From assembly GCA_026391655.1 (NCBI GenBank), contig JAPLDR010000124.1, positions 1 through 64,000 of the forward strand: 64,000 nucleotides of DNA, in the 5' to 3' direction. Under the pieces are notes generated by a model that saw only the letters and a program-made list of their open reading frames with translations, made no database searches and was not told the origin of the DNA. The DNA is from Bacteroidia bacterium (GTDB taxonomy: Bacteria > Bacteroidota > Bacteroidia > Bacteroidales > Prolixibacteraceae). Position 1 is the first letter of the stretch, and the number at the start of each line of letters is the position of its first letter. Below are positions 53,633-63,500 of this stretch, in pieces. Position numbers and translations under genes: made by a program.

Positions 53633-55135
53633 TTACGCCAATATAGGCTCTGTTTCAGCAACTTTGTTTTTTTTATCCACTACTTTTACTATATACTGTT
53701 TAGCCTTGTGAACTCCGGTCTTGTCTTCATACTGATAAGGCTTTTTGGCTGTTTGAGGTTTGAAAGGAATATCTGCAATTTTAACTCCGTCACGCCATAT
53801 TTCGTAGCGATCAATTGCCGCATTTCCTGCATAAGCGGTATTCCATGTTATCAAAGCCTTGTTTCCGCTATCAACGACCTTTGCATCTCGTGGAGCAGAC
53901 AAATCCTGAAATGTTTTTTGAAAAAAGTTTGTCTTCCCATCCTTAATCTTTGACGCGACCATCTCAATTTTAGTGCGCTCGTCCACGCTCATTCCATTTG
54001 GCTTTACCTGTGCAGAACGCAAATTATAAGTAAGCTGACACTGATCTGGATTATCACTAATTTTACCAGTACCAACAATTGCTGTATGAACGCCGGGGAT
54101 GGTCAGCGAATAGCGAATCAATTGATTGGCAGGCACACCTTCACCGCTGACATCGAGTACTACGTGTGATGGTTTTCCATTGGCCCATTCCGACTTATTC
54201 GTATACATTGCACCATCCGAAAAGACTTTCATCGCGATGATACCCATATTTTTTGCAGCCGCCACCGGTATGACGTTGTACTGCATATTATAATAGAGCT
54301 TATCGTTGGCATTACACGGAAGAAGTACCGCTTCGAGAAGATCTTCGGTATCACGTTGGATCATTTCAATCATTACTGACGGATCGTTATGTCCCGAGAA
54401 GCCAATATGCCGGATCAGCTTTTCATTCTTCGGATTAAGTCCGGTACGATTTGTTCCGTCACGTACATCCCGAAGTGCAGCAAGTGTTCCGATTGTTTGT
54501 ACATTGGGATCCGGAGTGTTATAACCCTCATATAGTGCATCTACCTCGCCCATTTTACTCAATGCATGAACAAGAACCATATCCAAATAAGCACCTGCCG
54601 GATAGCTGCCGTTGCCATCACCAAAAATCTGAGTCAACGAACGCCGGACATCATCCAGTGATTTAGTTCCCTTTGGCCCGTTTGAATTGCCAATAACCTC
54701 AGGATGATCGTCGCCGCCTTTCCCAAAACGAAGATGGGTTTTTGATGTCAGGAAGATTTTCTTTCGTTTTGACTCGTCATAATTCGGAGTTTCCGGGACA
54801 AGACCAATCTGACGGAAGGCCTTTCCGTAAAACATCTGGCTGGTTCCATATAAGTTGGATGTATCAAAATAGTTAATGCCAAGCTTATAAGCCTTTACTA
54901 TGATAGCAACAGGATCAGTATTTTCGGGTGTCCACTGAAGTGAAGCCTGTCCACCCAAACCAAGTGTGGTCACATTAAATCCAATGCAACCGAAAGTACG
55001 TTTCATTAACGGACCCAGTGGTTTCTGTATTTCAGCACTCGAAAGATATGGTGCAAAGGCCAGACCCATCGTGGATAAAGCAGACATCTTTATAAAAAGA
55101 CGTCGTGATTGTTTGTTTTGATAATTAGCGTTCAT
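53633..55135 (-). CDS. Tat-exported aldo-keto reductase with Fn3-like C-terminal domain
   Basis: Protein of 500 aa. A twin-arginine signal (SRRLFIKMSAL) is followed by an AKR barrel with the tetrad D91, Y96 (FDTSNLYG), K122 (TSKTH) and H180 (LVH). After ~residue 415 an Fn3-like domain follows (SAPRDAKVVDSGNKALITWN; DRYEIWRDGVKIADIPF). AKRs reduce carbonyls with NADPH; Tat export suggests folding with the cofactor before export. The start overlaps the glycerate kinase stop by four bases (ATGA), so the genes are coupled. Confidence 0.8.
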   Translation of the reverse strand: MNANYQNKQSRRLFIKMSALSTMGLAFAPYLSSAEIQKPLGPLMKRTFGCIGFNVTTLGLGGQASLQWTPENTDPVAIIVKAYKLGINYFDTSNLYGTSQMFYGKAFRQIGLVPETPNYDESKRKKIFLTSKTHLRFGKGGDDHPEVIGNSNGPKGTKSLDDVRRSLTQIFGDGNGSYPAGAYLDMVLVHALSKMGEVDALYEGYNTPDPNVQTIGTLAALRDVRDGTNRTGLNPKNEKLIRHIGFSGHNDPSVMIEMIQRDTEDLLEAVLLPCNANDKLYYNMQYNVIPVAAAKNMGIIAMKVFSDGAMYTNKSEWANGKPSHVVLDVSGEGVPANQLIRYSLTIPGVHTAIVGTGKISDNPDQCQLTYNLRSAQVKPNGMSVDERTKIEMVASKIKDGKTNFFQKTFQDLSAPRDAKVVDSGNKALITWNTAYAGNAAIDRYEIWRDGVKIADIPFKPQTAKKPYQYEDKTGVHKAKQYIVKVVDKKNKVAETEPILA

Positions 55136-56262
55136 AACTCGTGTTTTGATTGTAATTTTGAAATTAACAAAGCCAATTCATACGATGACTGGTACGTTAA
55201 TTCAGCAACATTTTCAATTGCCTCCTCAAGGCTCATCGGTTTATTTATTATTGAGAACAAACCATCGAACAATTTGTTTTTTGGCAACGATGCACTGCCG
55301 GCAAGTCCAATAACCGGTTTCCCGAATTTTTTTGCCCGCATTGCCACGGCATAAGGGGCTTTGCTCATCAGGGTTTGACTGTCAATCATGCCTTCTCCGG
55401 TAATTACCAGGTCAGCCCACTGAATAGATTCGTCAATCGAAAGCAAATCTAGGATATAGTCGGCACCTGCCACAATTTGGGCATTCAGAAAGGCCGAAAA
55501 AGCGACAGAAATTCCTCCGGCAGCTCCTCCACCTTTGAGTTTGGTCACATCTATACCCGTGCTTTTTTTGATTATACCGGCATAATGTGACAGATTGCTT
55601 TCAAGCGATTCAACCATTTGTGGTGTTGCTCCCTTTTGCGGGCCAAATATGCGGGCAGCGCCTTTGGGGCCAAGCAACAGATTGTCTACATCACTTATTA
55701 CGATTATTTCTATGTCATTTGTAATGAGGCTTTGTGATGTATTTATCCGGTTTATTTTACCCAGATTTTCCCCATTCCCATTCACAGGTTTCAGCGAACT
55801 ATCCAGAAATTGAATGCCCAACGCTTCCAGCATTCCCATTCCGCCATCAACCGTCGCGCTGCCACCAATACCGATATAGATCTTATTTGCCCCTTTCTGA
55901 ATTGCATCAATTATCAATTGTCCGGTTCCGTAACTCGATGTTTTCATGGGATTTAATTCGTGAAAATTCAGCAACTTCATTCCCGAAGCACCGGCCATTT
56001 CAATCACAGCAGTACCTTTGGCATACCCATATGTGGCCTGCACGATTCTGCCGAGGGGATCTGATACAGCAACCTCCAGAGCCGCTAAGCCAAGCGCATT
56101 CATCAACACATTAACAGTATCATCTCCCCCGTCGGCTACAGGTAACTTTCTGATTTTGAAAAACTTTGGAGCGGCATCATTAAATGCCTTCTCAACCACA
56201 CCGGCAAACTGAAATGCCGGCAAACTTCCTTTCATGCTATTTGGGGCAACTAATATATTCAT
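55132..56262 (-). CDS. Glycerate kinase (GlxK/GarK family)
   Basis: Protein of 376 aa. Start MNILVAPNSMKGSLPAFQFA, ADGGDDTVN, YIGIGGSATVDGGMGMLEAL and LVITGEGMIDSQTL are diagnostic of class II glycerate kinases, which phosphorylate D-glycerate with ATP. ATG 56262 begins the conserved part; the longer frame from 56340 adds 26 residues without similarity. With the AKR it suggests a small sugar-acid pathway, which is inference. Confidence 0.92.
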   Translation of the reverse strand: MNILVAPNSMKGSLPAFQFAGVVEKAFNDAAPKFFKIRKLPVADGGDDTVNVLMNALGLAALEVAVSDPLGRIVQATYGYAKGTAVIEMAGASGMKLLNFHELNPMKTSSYGTGQLIIDAIQKGANKIYIGIGGSATVDGGMGMLEALGIQFLDSSLKPVNGNGENLGKINRINTSQSLITNDIEIIVISDVDNLLLGPKGAARIFGPQKGATPQMVESLESNLSHYAGIIKKSTGIDVTKLKGGGAAGGISVAFSAFLNAQIVAGADYILDLLSIDESIQWADLVITGEGMIDSQTLMSKAPYAVAMRAKKFGKPVIGLAGSASLPKNKLFDGLFSIINKPMSLEEAIENVAELTYQSSYELALLISKLQSKHEL

Positions 56263-56489
56263 AAATTTTCCTTTCAACATTTGAGATTTTTTAAAATACA
56301 GTTTCGATTCAACGCTAAGCAAACACTCTTTAGCGATCAATTAAAAGCACCAAATTAAGCAAAATTGAATCAATTAAAATTTAAATTACAGAGCGTTACA
56401 CAAATCGGAAAGACCTTTTTGCAAAACCTTTGAATAGGCCTCAATAAAGTTCTTTTAATTTGATTTCCTGTGAATTTCTGTCAAAAACT

Positions 56490-56523
56490 AAAAGCACCTA
56501 AATTCTTGAATTTAAGTGCTTTT
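56490..56523 (-). terminator. Hairpin downstream of tRNA-Arg
   Basis: AAAAGCACCTAAATT pairs with AATTTAAGTGCTTTT (one wobble), with TTTTAGTTTTTG after it on the minus strand. Confidence 0.8.
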
Positions 56524-56546
56524 GTATTTAAGAATCTATGAATACG

Positions 56547-56620
56547 TGACCCAATCTGGGATCGAACCAGAAACCTACAGCTTAGAAGGCTGTTGCTCTA
56601 TCCAATTGAGCTATTGGGCC
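56547..56620 (-). tRNA. tRNA-Arg (TCT)
   Basis: 74 nt on the minus strand. The acceptor is GGCCCAA/TTGGGTC (one wobble), the anticodon loop CTTCTAA (anticodon TCT), D loop AGCTCAATTGGATAGAGC, T loop TTCGATC. Discriminator A. Confidence 0.94.
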
Positions 56621-56642
56621 AGCTAAATTGTCGTGCAAAAGT

Positions 56643-56681
56643 AAAAAAAATCCCCATACGCAGATGCGACATGGGGATTTT
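56643..56681 (-). terminator. Terminator after asnA
   Basis: AAAATCCCCAT and ATGGGGATTTT form the stem; eight T residues follow on the minus strand. The loop contains a smaller CGCA/TGCG hairpin. Confidence 0.9.
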
Positions 56682-56696
56682 AAGTTTAAATGATTA

Positions 56697-57731
56697 TTAT
56701 ACCATAAAAATATTGCGTTCTGCGCACTGTCTGATCATCTCTTCTGGCCACAGACTTGCCTGTACCTCACCAATATGAGCCTTGCGCAATAAAAACATAC
56801 AAAGACGTGATTGTCCGATTCCGCCACCAATCGATAATGGCAATTCATCTTTTAATAGCTTTTTATGAAATAACAGTTCCTTCCTTTCATTCAAACCGGT
56901 GATGGCAAGTTGTCGTAAAAGTACTTCCTTGTCAACGCGGATACCCATTGAAGAAATCTCGAGCGATTGTTGCAAAACAGGATTCCAGATAAGAATATCA
57001 CCATTAAGCCCTTTATAACCGGCCGAGTTTACAGACGTCCAGTCATCATAATCGGGAGCACGTCCATCATGTTTTTCACCATCTGAAAGGATACCGCCGA
57101 TACCAATAATAAATACGGCTCCATGTTCTTTCGTAATTTCGTGTTCGCGCTCTTTTGGTGTAAGCTTAGGAAAACGCTGTACCAACTCCTCAGAATGAAT
57201 AAAATAGATCTCTTCAGGAAGTAATGGTTTGATAGCCGGGTAGTTTTCGTAAACCATAAATTCGGTACGAAGCAGAACCGAATAGATCTGGTTAACCACC
57301 TTTTTCAGATACTCAAGATTACGCTGTTTGGCAGTAAGCACTTTTTCCCAATCCCACTGATCGACATACAAAGAGTGAATATTGGTCAGCTCTTCGTCGG
57401 CCCGGATGGCATTCATATCGGTATAGATTCCGTATCCGACAGGAATTCCGTATTGTGCCAACATCAACCGTTTCCATTTTGCCAGCGATTGTACGACTTC
57501 CGCCTTTGCGTCGTTCATATCTTTAACAGCAAAAGTTACTGCACGTTCTACACCATTAAGGTCATCGTTGATTCCTGTTCCTTTTAATACAAATAGAGGA
57601 GCCGTCACACGGCGCAGGCGTAATTCGGCAGAAAGGCTATCCTGAAAAAAATCCTTTACAAATTTAATCGCCTTTTCAGTTTGTTTTAGGTCGAGTTTCG
57701 GTTTATAGTTTTCCGGAAAAAGAAGTTTCAT
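56697..57731 (-). CDS. asnA: Aspartate-ammonia ligase
   Basis: Protein of 344 aa that makes asparagine from aspartate, ammonia and ATP. The class II tRNA-synthetase-like fold is recognisable by VTAPLFVLKGTGINDDLNGV, LHSLYVDQWDWE-type segment (NIHSLYVDQWDWEKV) and the C-terminal SIGGGIGQSRLCMFLLRKAH. Length is standard for AsnA. It has its own terminator before tRNA-Arg. Confidence 0.97.
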   Translation of the reverse strand: MKLLFPENYKPKLDLKQTEKAIKFVKDFFQDSLSAELRLRRVTAPLFVLKGTGINDDLNGVERAVTFAVKDMNDAKAEVVQSLAKWKRLMLAQYGIPVGYGIYTDMNAIRADEELTNIHSLYVDQWDWEKVLTAKQRNLEYLKKVVNQIYSVLLRTEFMVYENYPAIKPLLPEEIYFIHSEELVQRFPKLTPKEREHEITKEHGAVFIIGIGGILSDGEKHDGRAPDYDDWTSVNSAGYKGLNGDILIWNPVLQQSLEISSMGIRVDKEVLLRQLAITGLNERKELLFHKKLLKDELPLSIGGGIGQSRLCMFLLRKAHIGEVQASLWPEEMIRQCAERNIFMV

Positions 57732-57771
57732 ACGTATATAATTTTATTCTTAATGGTCGTATGGAATTCGC

Positions 57772-57966
57772 ATGAAGTTTATATTCATTCCGATTGGTGT
57801 TCTCGTAATCATGCTCATTTCATATTTAATAATTTGTTTTTTAACGACTTCCGATTATTTTGGGGAATTCAACCCAATTCTTCGGAATTCGTTTCATTTA
57901 TATGAGTTTTATCAGCTTTTTGTTGCAATGATACTAATTATTGAACTATTTTTAATGAAATTGTAA
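57772..57966 (+). CDS. Small two-helix membrane protein, hypothetical
   Basis: 64 codons with two hydrophobic stretches (FIPIGVLVIMLISYLIICFL and FYQLFVAMILIIELFLM). It lies in the 255-bp gap between the LolC/E-like gene and asnA, which are both on the other strand. No family recognised and no clear ribosome-binding or promoter signal; it may be real or chance. Confidence 0.35.
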   Translation: MKFIFIPIGVLVIMLISYLIICFLTTSDYFGEFNPILRNSFHLYEFYQLFVAMILIIELFLMKL

Positions 57967-57986
57967 TTTTTAACAAAAAATTTGCG

Positions 57987-59249
57987 TTAATCGAATCTGA
58001 TGGCTTTGTCCGGTTCAATCCTTGAAATATACCACGACGGCACAAGCAACATCAACAACGTAATTATTATTGTCCCAACATTAAGCATTAGAAGATGGGT
58101 AATTTTCAAATTGACCGGTACTGTATCCAAATAATAGGAGCCTGGGTCCAGCTTGAATATTCCAAATCTGGCTTGAATCAGACAGAAAGCGATTCCTGCT
58201 AAATTGCCCCAGAACATTCCTTTGAGAATAAGAAATGATGAGATATAAATAAATATTTTCCGGATACTCCAATTAGCGGTACCGACTGCTTTCAATACTC
58301 CGATCATGGTGGTACGTTCGAGAATCAGAATTAAGAGTCCTGATACCATATTAAATCCGGCCACAAGAATAATAAGACCAAGGATGATCCAAACATTCAT
58401 ATCAAGCAGATTAAGCCAATCGAATATCTGAGGGTATTTGGAAGTTATAGTTACGGGCCTAAGAACCGAATCCTCATCACTGGAGTAGTGCAAGGTAATA
58501 CGCTGGATCTTGCGAGAAATCAATTCAAGATCATTAAAATCATTAACTGTAATTTCAAAACCGCTAATCTGATCAAATTTCCAGTCATTTAACTTCCGCA
58601 CATGCGAAATATCTGCCAGTACAAATAACCTGTCGAACTCTTCGAGACTGGTACTGTAAATGCCGCAGATCTTAAACTTTCGCATTTTCTGAGTTTTGGT
58701 CTCTTCATTTAAAAAGTAGGTATAGAGCGGATCACCCACTTTAAGTTTAAGCAGTAAGGCTATCTGTTTAGATATCAAAACATCATCGGTTTTTCCGCTA
58801 TCAGAAACAGAAAAAAGTGATCCTTCAACAAGATTTTCTTTAAAAAATGACCAATCAAAATCGGAGCCTACACCTTTTAAAACTATTCCATGAATCTCGT
58901 CGTCAGTTTTAACAATTCCCGGCTTTGTAGCAAAACGCTGAACGCTTTTTACCCCTGGTAAATTTCTGACTTCCTGTAACCACTTTTGATCTTTGGAAAC
59001 GGGTACAGTTTCGTATGAGGAATTAGAATCAAAATTAACTAATTGAATATGAGAGCCAAACCCAATTACTTTATTCCTCACCTCTTTTTTAAAACCGGTA
59101 ACAATGGCTACTGAAAGTATCATGACAAACAGACCGAATGCAATTCCGAAAACGGCGAATGAAATAATTGATTCAGAGAACTTTCTGGAAGTTCCTTTGG
59201 CAAAAAAAATCCGGCGGGCAATAAATAATTCGGTATTTAATAGTGACAC
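57987..59249 (-). CDS. FtsX/LolC-E-type ABC permease
   Basis: Protein of 420 aa. One N-terminal membrane helix (ISFAVFGIAFGLFVMILSVA), a ~220-residue periplasmic MacB-like domain, then three membrane helices (VWIILGLIILVAGFNMVSGL; LERTTMIGVLKAVGTANWSI), the FtsX layout of lipoprotein-releasing LolC/E. No lolD ATPase is adjacent. Role in lipoprotein release is assigned by family. Confidence 0.83.
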   Translation of the reverse strand: MSLLNTELFIARRIFFAKGTSRKFSESIISFAVFGIAFGLFVMILSVAIVTGFKKEVRNKVIGFGSHIQLVNFDSNSSYETVPVSKDQKWLQEVRNLPGVKSVQRFATKPGIVKTDDEIHGIVLKGVGSDFDWSFFKENLVEGSLFSVSDSGKTDDVLISKQIALLLKLKVGDPLYTYFLNEETKTQKMRKFKICGIYSTSLEEFDRLFVLADISHVRKLNDWKFDQISGFEITVNDFNDLELISRKIQRITLHYSSDEDSVLRPVTITSKYPQIFDWLNLLDMNVWIILGLIILVAGFNMVSGLLILILERTTMIGVLKAVGTANWSIRKIFIYISSFLILKGMFWGNLAGIAFCLIQARFGIFKLDPGSYYLDTVPVNLKITHLLMLNVGTIIITLLMLLVPSWYISRIEPDKAIRFD

Positions 59250-59723
59250 GTTGATTTTTTAAGGTGAGCGTAACATATATCAGCTTTAACGCCTCTCGTG
59301 GATACAATTTAAACTAAAACTATATTATCCTTTAAATTAGAACGTTATTTTCAGTTCATTAACCTTAGTAGTAAATAGACCCTCTGAGTTCAATCTTAAT
59401 AATCTATCTGTAAATCAATAAGGTAATAAGGTTAATTCTTCTTCCACGTTCCATTTCTACTAAGGTAACTACGACAAATAAGGTTTTGATTATTTGTCAT
59501 TGCTAAATTTAATTACCCACACATAGAGTTTACTGTAACAATTAACGTTTCCATCCCGATTAGCTTTAATTCGTTCAAAAATACTACTTTTTCACAATTA
59601 TACTTTTTCAGATTGAATATTTAAGAATGAGTTTTTAATTTGTACTTTTGCCTATAATTACTGGAAGCTGTTGATTTTCTTGATACTTCCCAGTTTTCTT
59701 AATCATTTCAATCAAAACATTAC
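59250..59723. other. AT-rich intergenic region upstream of ksgA
   Basis: Divergent spacer of 474 bp without a gene. ATTAACCTTA near 59357 and TAAGGTTAAT near 59430 form a widely spaced inverted repeat. TACTTTTG at 59643-59650 is a candidate -7 element for ksgA. Confidence 0.45.
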
Positions 59724-60506
59724 ATGCAAGTAAGGGCAAAGAAAAATTTAGGTCAGCATTTCCTCACCGACAAAAATATTGCGCGGGATATCGTTGATAG
59801 CTTGAAGGCAACGAACCTGAGCAGGATTCTTGAGATCGGTCCAGGCATGGGTGTTTTGACAAATTTTCTGCTCGAAAATAAGAATTATGAGACTTTCGTG
59901 ATCGAAATTGACCATGAATCGGTCGAATACCTTCACAAACACTTTCCGCAACTCAAGGATCGGATTATTGAAGGAGACTTTCTGCAACTCGATCTGGAAT
60001 CTCAAATATCGGATCAGCCTTTCGCCTTGATTGGTAATTTACCTTACAATATTTCTTCACAGATATTTTTCAAGGTCCTTGAAAATAAAGAATTAATTCC
60101 TGAAGTAGTGTGCATGCTCCAAAAAGAGGTCGCTAAACGTATCTGCTCGGGTCCGGGATCTAAAGTTTACGGAATTCTCAGTGTTTTTCTTCAGGCATGG
60201 TATAATATTGAATATCTTATCGATGTTCCAGAGTATGTTTTCGATCCGCCACCCAAAGTACAGTCGGCAGTAATCCGCCTTACCGCCAATGGAAGAACCG
60301 ATTTAGGTTGCAATGAAACACTTTTCCGCAAAGTTGTAAAACAGGCCTTTAACCAGCGACGTAAAATGCTAAGGAACAGTATAAAAAGCTTCTCCTCACG
60401 CATCGAAGAATTGGATGCCATGTTATTAACCCGACGACCGGAGCAACTTTCGGTAGCTGAATTTATTGATTTAACCAACAGCATTGAGAAATTACTAAAC
60501 AACTGA
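59724..60506 (+). CDS. ksgA: 16S rRNA dimethyladenosine transferase
   Basis: Protein of 260 aa (RsmA). It dimethylates two adjacent adenines in the 3' hairpin of 16S rRNA during 30S assembly. GQHFLTDKNIA, the SAM motif EIGPGMGVLT, EGDFLQ and the catalytic NLPYNISSQIFFK are present, and the C-terminal helical domain (AFNQRRKMLRNS) is intact. It ends 1 bp from the convergent gene. Confidence 0.97.
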   Translation: MQVRAKKNLGQHFLTDKNIARDIVDSLKATNLSRILEIGPGMGVLTNFLLENKNYETFVIEIDHESVEYLHKHFPQLKDRIIEGDFLQLDLESQISDQPFALIGNLPYNISSQIFFKVLENKELIPEVVCMLQKEVAKRICSGPGSKVYGILSVFLQAWYNIEYLIDVPEYVFDPPPKVQSAVIRLTANGRTDLGCNETLFRKVVKQAFNQRRKMLRNSIKSFSSRIEELDAMLLTRRPEQLSVAEFIDLTNSIEKLLNN

Positions 60507-60507
60507 T

Positions 60508-63500
60508 TTACTGAACCAGGTAACTTGCACTTCCTGTCCCGACTAAATTATTGACAGACACTCCATTAATGATAATTACGACCGGACCATTGTGATTTAG
60601 ATTGGTATATTTGATTTTAACAGGCTCTTTTCCATCGAAATAAACTTCCGATTCCCATAAAATAGTAGCACGACCTTGAAGGGTTGGATCAGTATCAAGA
60701 TCCAATTTGGTCGGATTGTAATATTCAATCGTTTTACGATAGATATCAATGGGCACGAGCATTTTGTCTTTTGCGTTTTGTGAAACCCATTTCGTACGAA
60801 GCTTCGCCAGGTTTGGATCACTACTTCTTGTATTCACAAAAATTACTCCTCCCTGAGCAGCTTCTCCATATATGGTATATCCTCTCGTATTGGAAAGTAT
60901 TGTAAGAGAGGTTATTTCATTTGTAGGAATCGAGCTAACCATTCCCAGGTCGCCTGAGTATAATGGTGTCCCATCAAGAACAATGAGTGCTGGAACTGCG
61001 CCACCTAAAAATGATTTTGAAGGGCGAAGGACTATGGATTTAATAGTATTGCTGAACGGATCAACCTTAATGCTGAGCGGATTAACCAATCTGCGTATTG
61101 CAGACTCCAATGAAGAAGATGCCCATATATCTTCATAGTCCAGGCTTTTTACATTGGCATATTGGTATTGCTCTTCATATTTATCATGATATACTTTCTT
61201 CTCCTGTTGATGTCCTATTATCGGAATCTCCGGAAGCTCAATCGTTTTTTCTCCCAGCGGAATGTATTGTTGATAAGGGAGAGAGATGTTGTATTCATCA
61301 GATAGGATTTTAGGCTGCGGAATAAAGATTTTGTTGCTTTTGAAGTATTGTTCATTGTATGGAATACTTAGCATAGATCCTATGGCCCTGTCTTTGTTTT
61401 TTACATCCGGCATTAAAGTTACGGATCGTGTGATATCAGGAAGGGAATCCAACGGCAAAGAGATCTCTCCTAAGTTATTGGTTGTAAGATGCCTGATCGA
61501 TGGTCCTTCAAGCGATACAAGATCCAGGCTCCTGTCAGCCCTGCGGCTCTTCAAGGCATATAGGATTCGCATGTTCAGCAAATCGTAATTGGCAAGCTGT
61601 TTTTCCTCTCCCTGTTTTGGTGCAAAGTCCCAGTTAAATTTGCTCCAGCCATAAACCATTAAAAGCAGATCGCGTTCTGTATCAGTCATATTCTCAAGTC
61701 CTTTGTTCAATACCTTTGGAGGCAGGTTACGCTGAAAATGAGGATGATAGTTGAAAGCATATTCAATTCCAGGGGTAAACAATCCGGGATCAATCCCTTT
61801 AACAGCATCTGTAACAGCAACCGAGAAGAATCCTTCTGCCGGATTTCCCTGGCCATCAGTTACCGAAATGGCAAGCTCCGTTTCCTTTCCAAGCTCATAA
61901 ACTTTATCCGCTTTGATATTAAACCTGAGGCGTTTATCACTGTTTACATAAAACAATCGTTCTGCTATCGGCCTTAGTTCTTTGTCAAACAGCGTAATAT
62001 TGGCAACTCCTGCAGGCAGTTGATCAGTATCGATCACAATGCGTTGCTTTTTGCTTAGTATGATTTCCCGCGAAAAGACCTGGGTCATGTTCATTGTACC
62101 GGAAACCATTACCAGTTCACCGTTGTAATTATTTGACTGAATTTCAACTGCAAATGAACGGTTGTCGATGGGCGTTACACAAAGCGATATCCCTTTAGCC
62201 ACGGGAACAGGTAATGGCCATTTCTTTTCTGATCCGCCTCCTTTGATTAGCTCTACATATAATCCGGGTTGAGACGTACATAAAAAGGACCCCGGACCAT
62301 AAATTTCGGATTTGATAGTGTCAAGCACTGATCCGGAACTGTTTTTTAATAACCCTTCAATAAACACAGGTTCGCCTTTAAAATTTATGGCATTAAATCC
62401 GATTCTTTGTTCGAGTCCTTCAATAAAAGTTCCGCCTTCAGGTAAAAACTTCAATTCGAAATACGGGTCCTCATAAGGAATCGTAACATCCTTTGTGAGT
62501 GATTCTTTACCGGTGTTCTGTTTGGTTGTAACTTTAAACCTCGGTTGAGAAGTAATAGTGTCGGGCAGTATAAATCTGATCAATGATTCACCATTTTTGT
62601 TTGTTTGCGTTTCATTTGATTCTTTGACATATTGGCCGGTTGAAAAACTGCCGGAGAATTTTTGCTGATTGACCGGACTCCCTATCGGATCGGTAATTTT
62701 TATGGTTGCTTCCAGCGTATCGCCGGGAAAGTATTTCTCTTTATTAAAGGTTATTGAAATCTTATCCGGATTACTATTCCGTTTTTTTACATAAAGATCA
62801 AGCTGAAACGCATCGGCAGGATCGTAATTTTGCATAGCACTTGTGAACGCGACAAAGTGGTATTTACCAAATTCCGCCTTTGCAGGGATTGCCATCCACC
62901 CCGAAGAGGTGGAATTACTTATTTTAAACCGGGAGCTGTCAGTTATTGCTTTATTTTCGTTGAAAAGAAGTGCATACATCGAAACACTTTTTGTCTCAAA
63001 AATGCCTGTAAACCTGTCCCTTATATAGGCCTTGAAATAAATGGTATCTCCAGGTTTGTAGATGTTCCGATCAAGTTGAACGAATAATTGATCTTTGCCT
63101 ATGGAATGTTGCTGGGCGGCCAAATATTTTTCAACAGGCGAATCAGTCAAATCCGGAACTGACTTAGGCTTAGCTGCCGGTTCAGGCAGCAAATCAACAG
63201 GAAGCATATCGGTAGCTCTTTCATTGGTCATTTCTGTGCAAGATACCAGAAGATTAGGATCACCAAAATATCCACTTTGTGACATTTTTAATGTATCCGT
63301 ATTGATTGGCGTATTCATCCAATATTTTTGATCGCCCGTATATTTCGAAATGCAGTTTTGTAAAAGAGGCACGTTTTGCAGATAGCAACTCTCTTTGAAT
63401 GGTAACGGTTTATTATATTCCTGAACAAATAATTCCCTGTATTGATAAAATTCTAAATTTTTCTTCTTATTCAGAATTTTTCCATTAATATCTTTAATGT

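Noticed and set aside
59357-59440. Inverted repeat as a riboswitch or terminator
   Set aside because: The arms (ATTAACCTTA/TAAGGTTAAT) are over 60 bp apart with no conserved core or T-run, and it lies before no matching metabolic gene.
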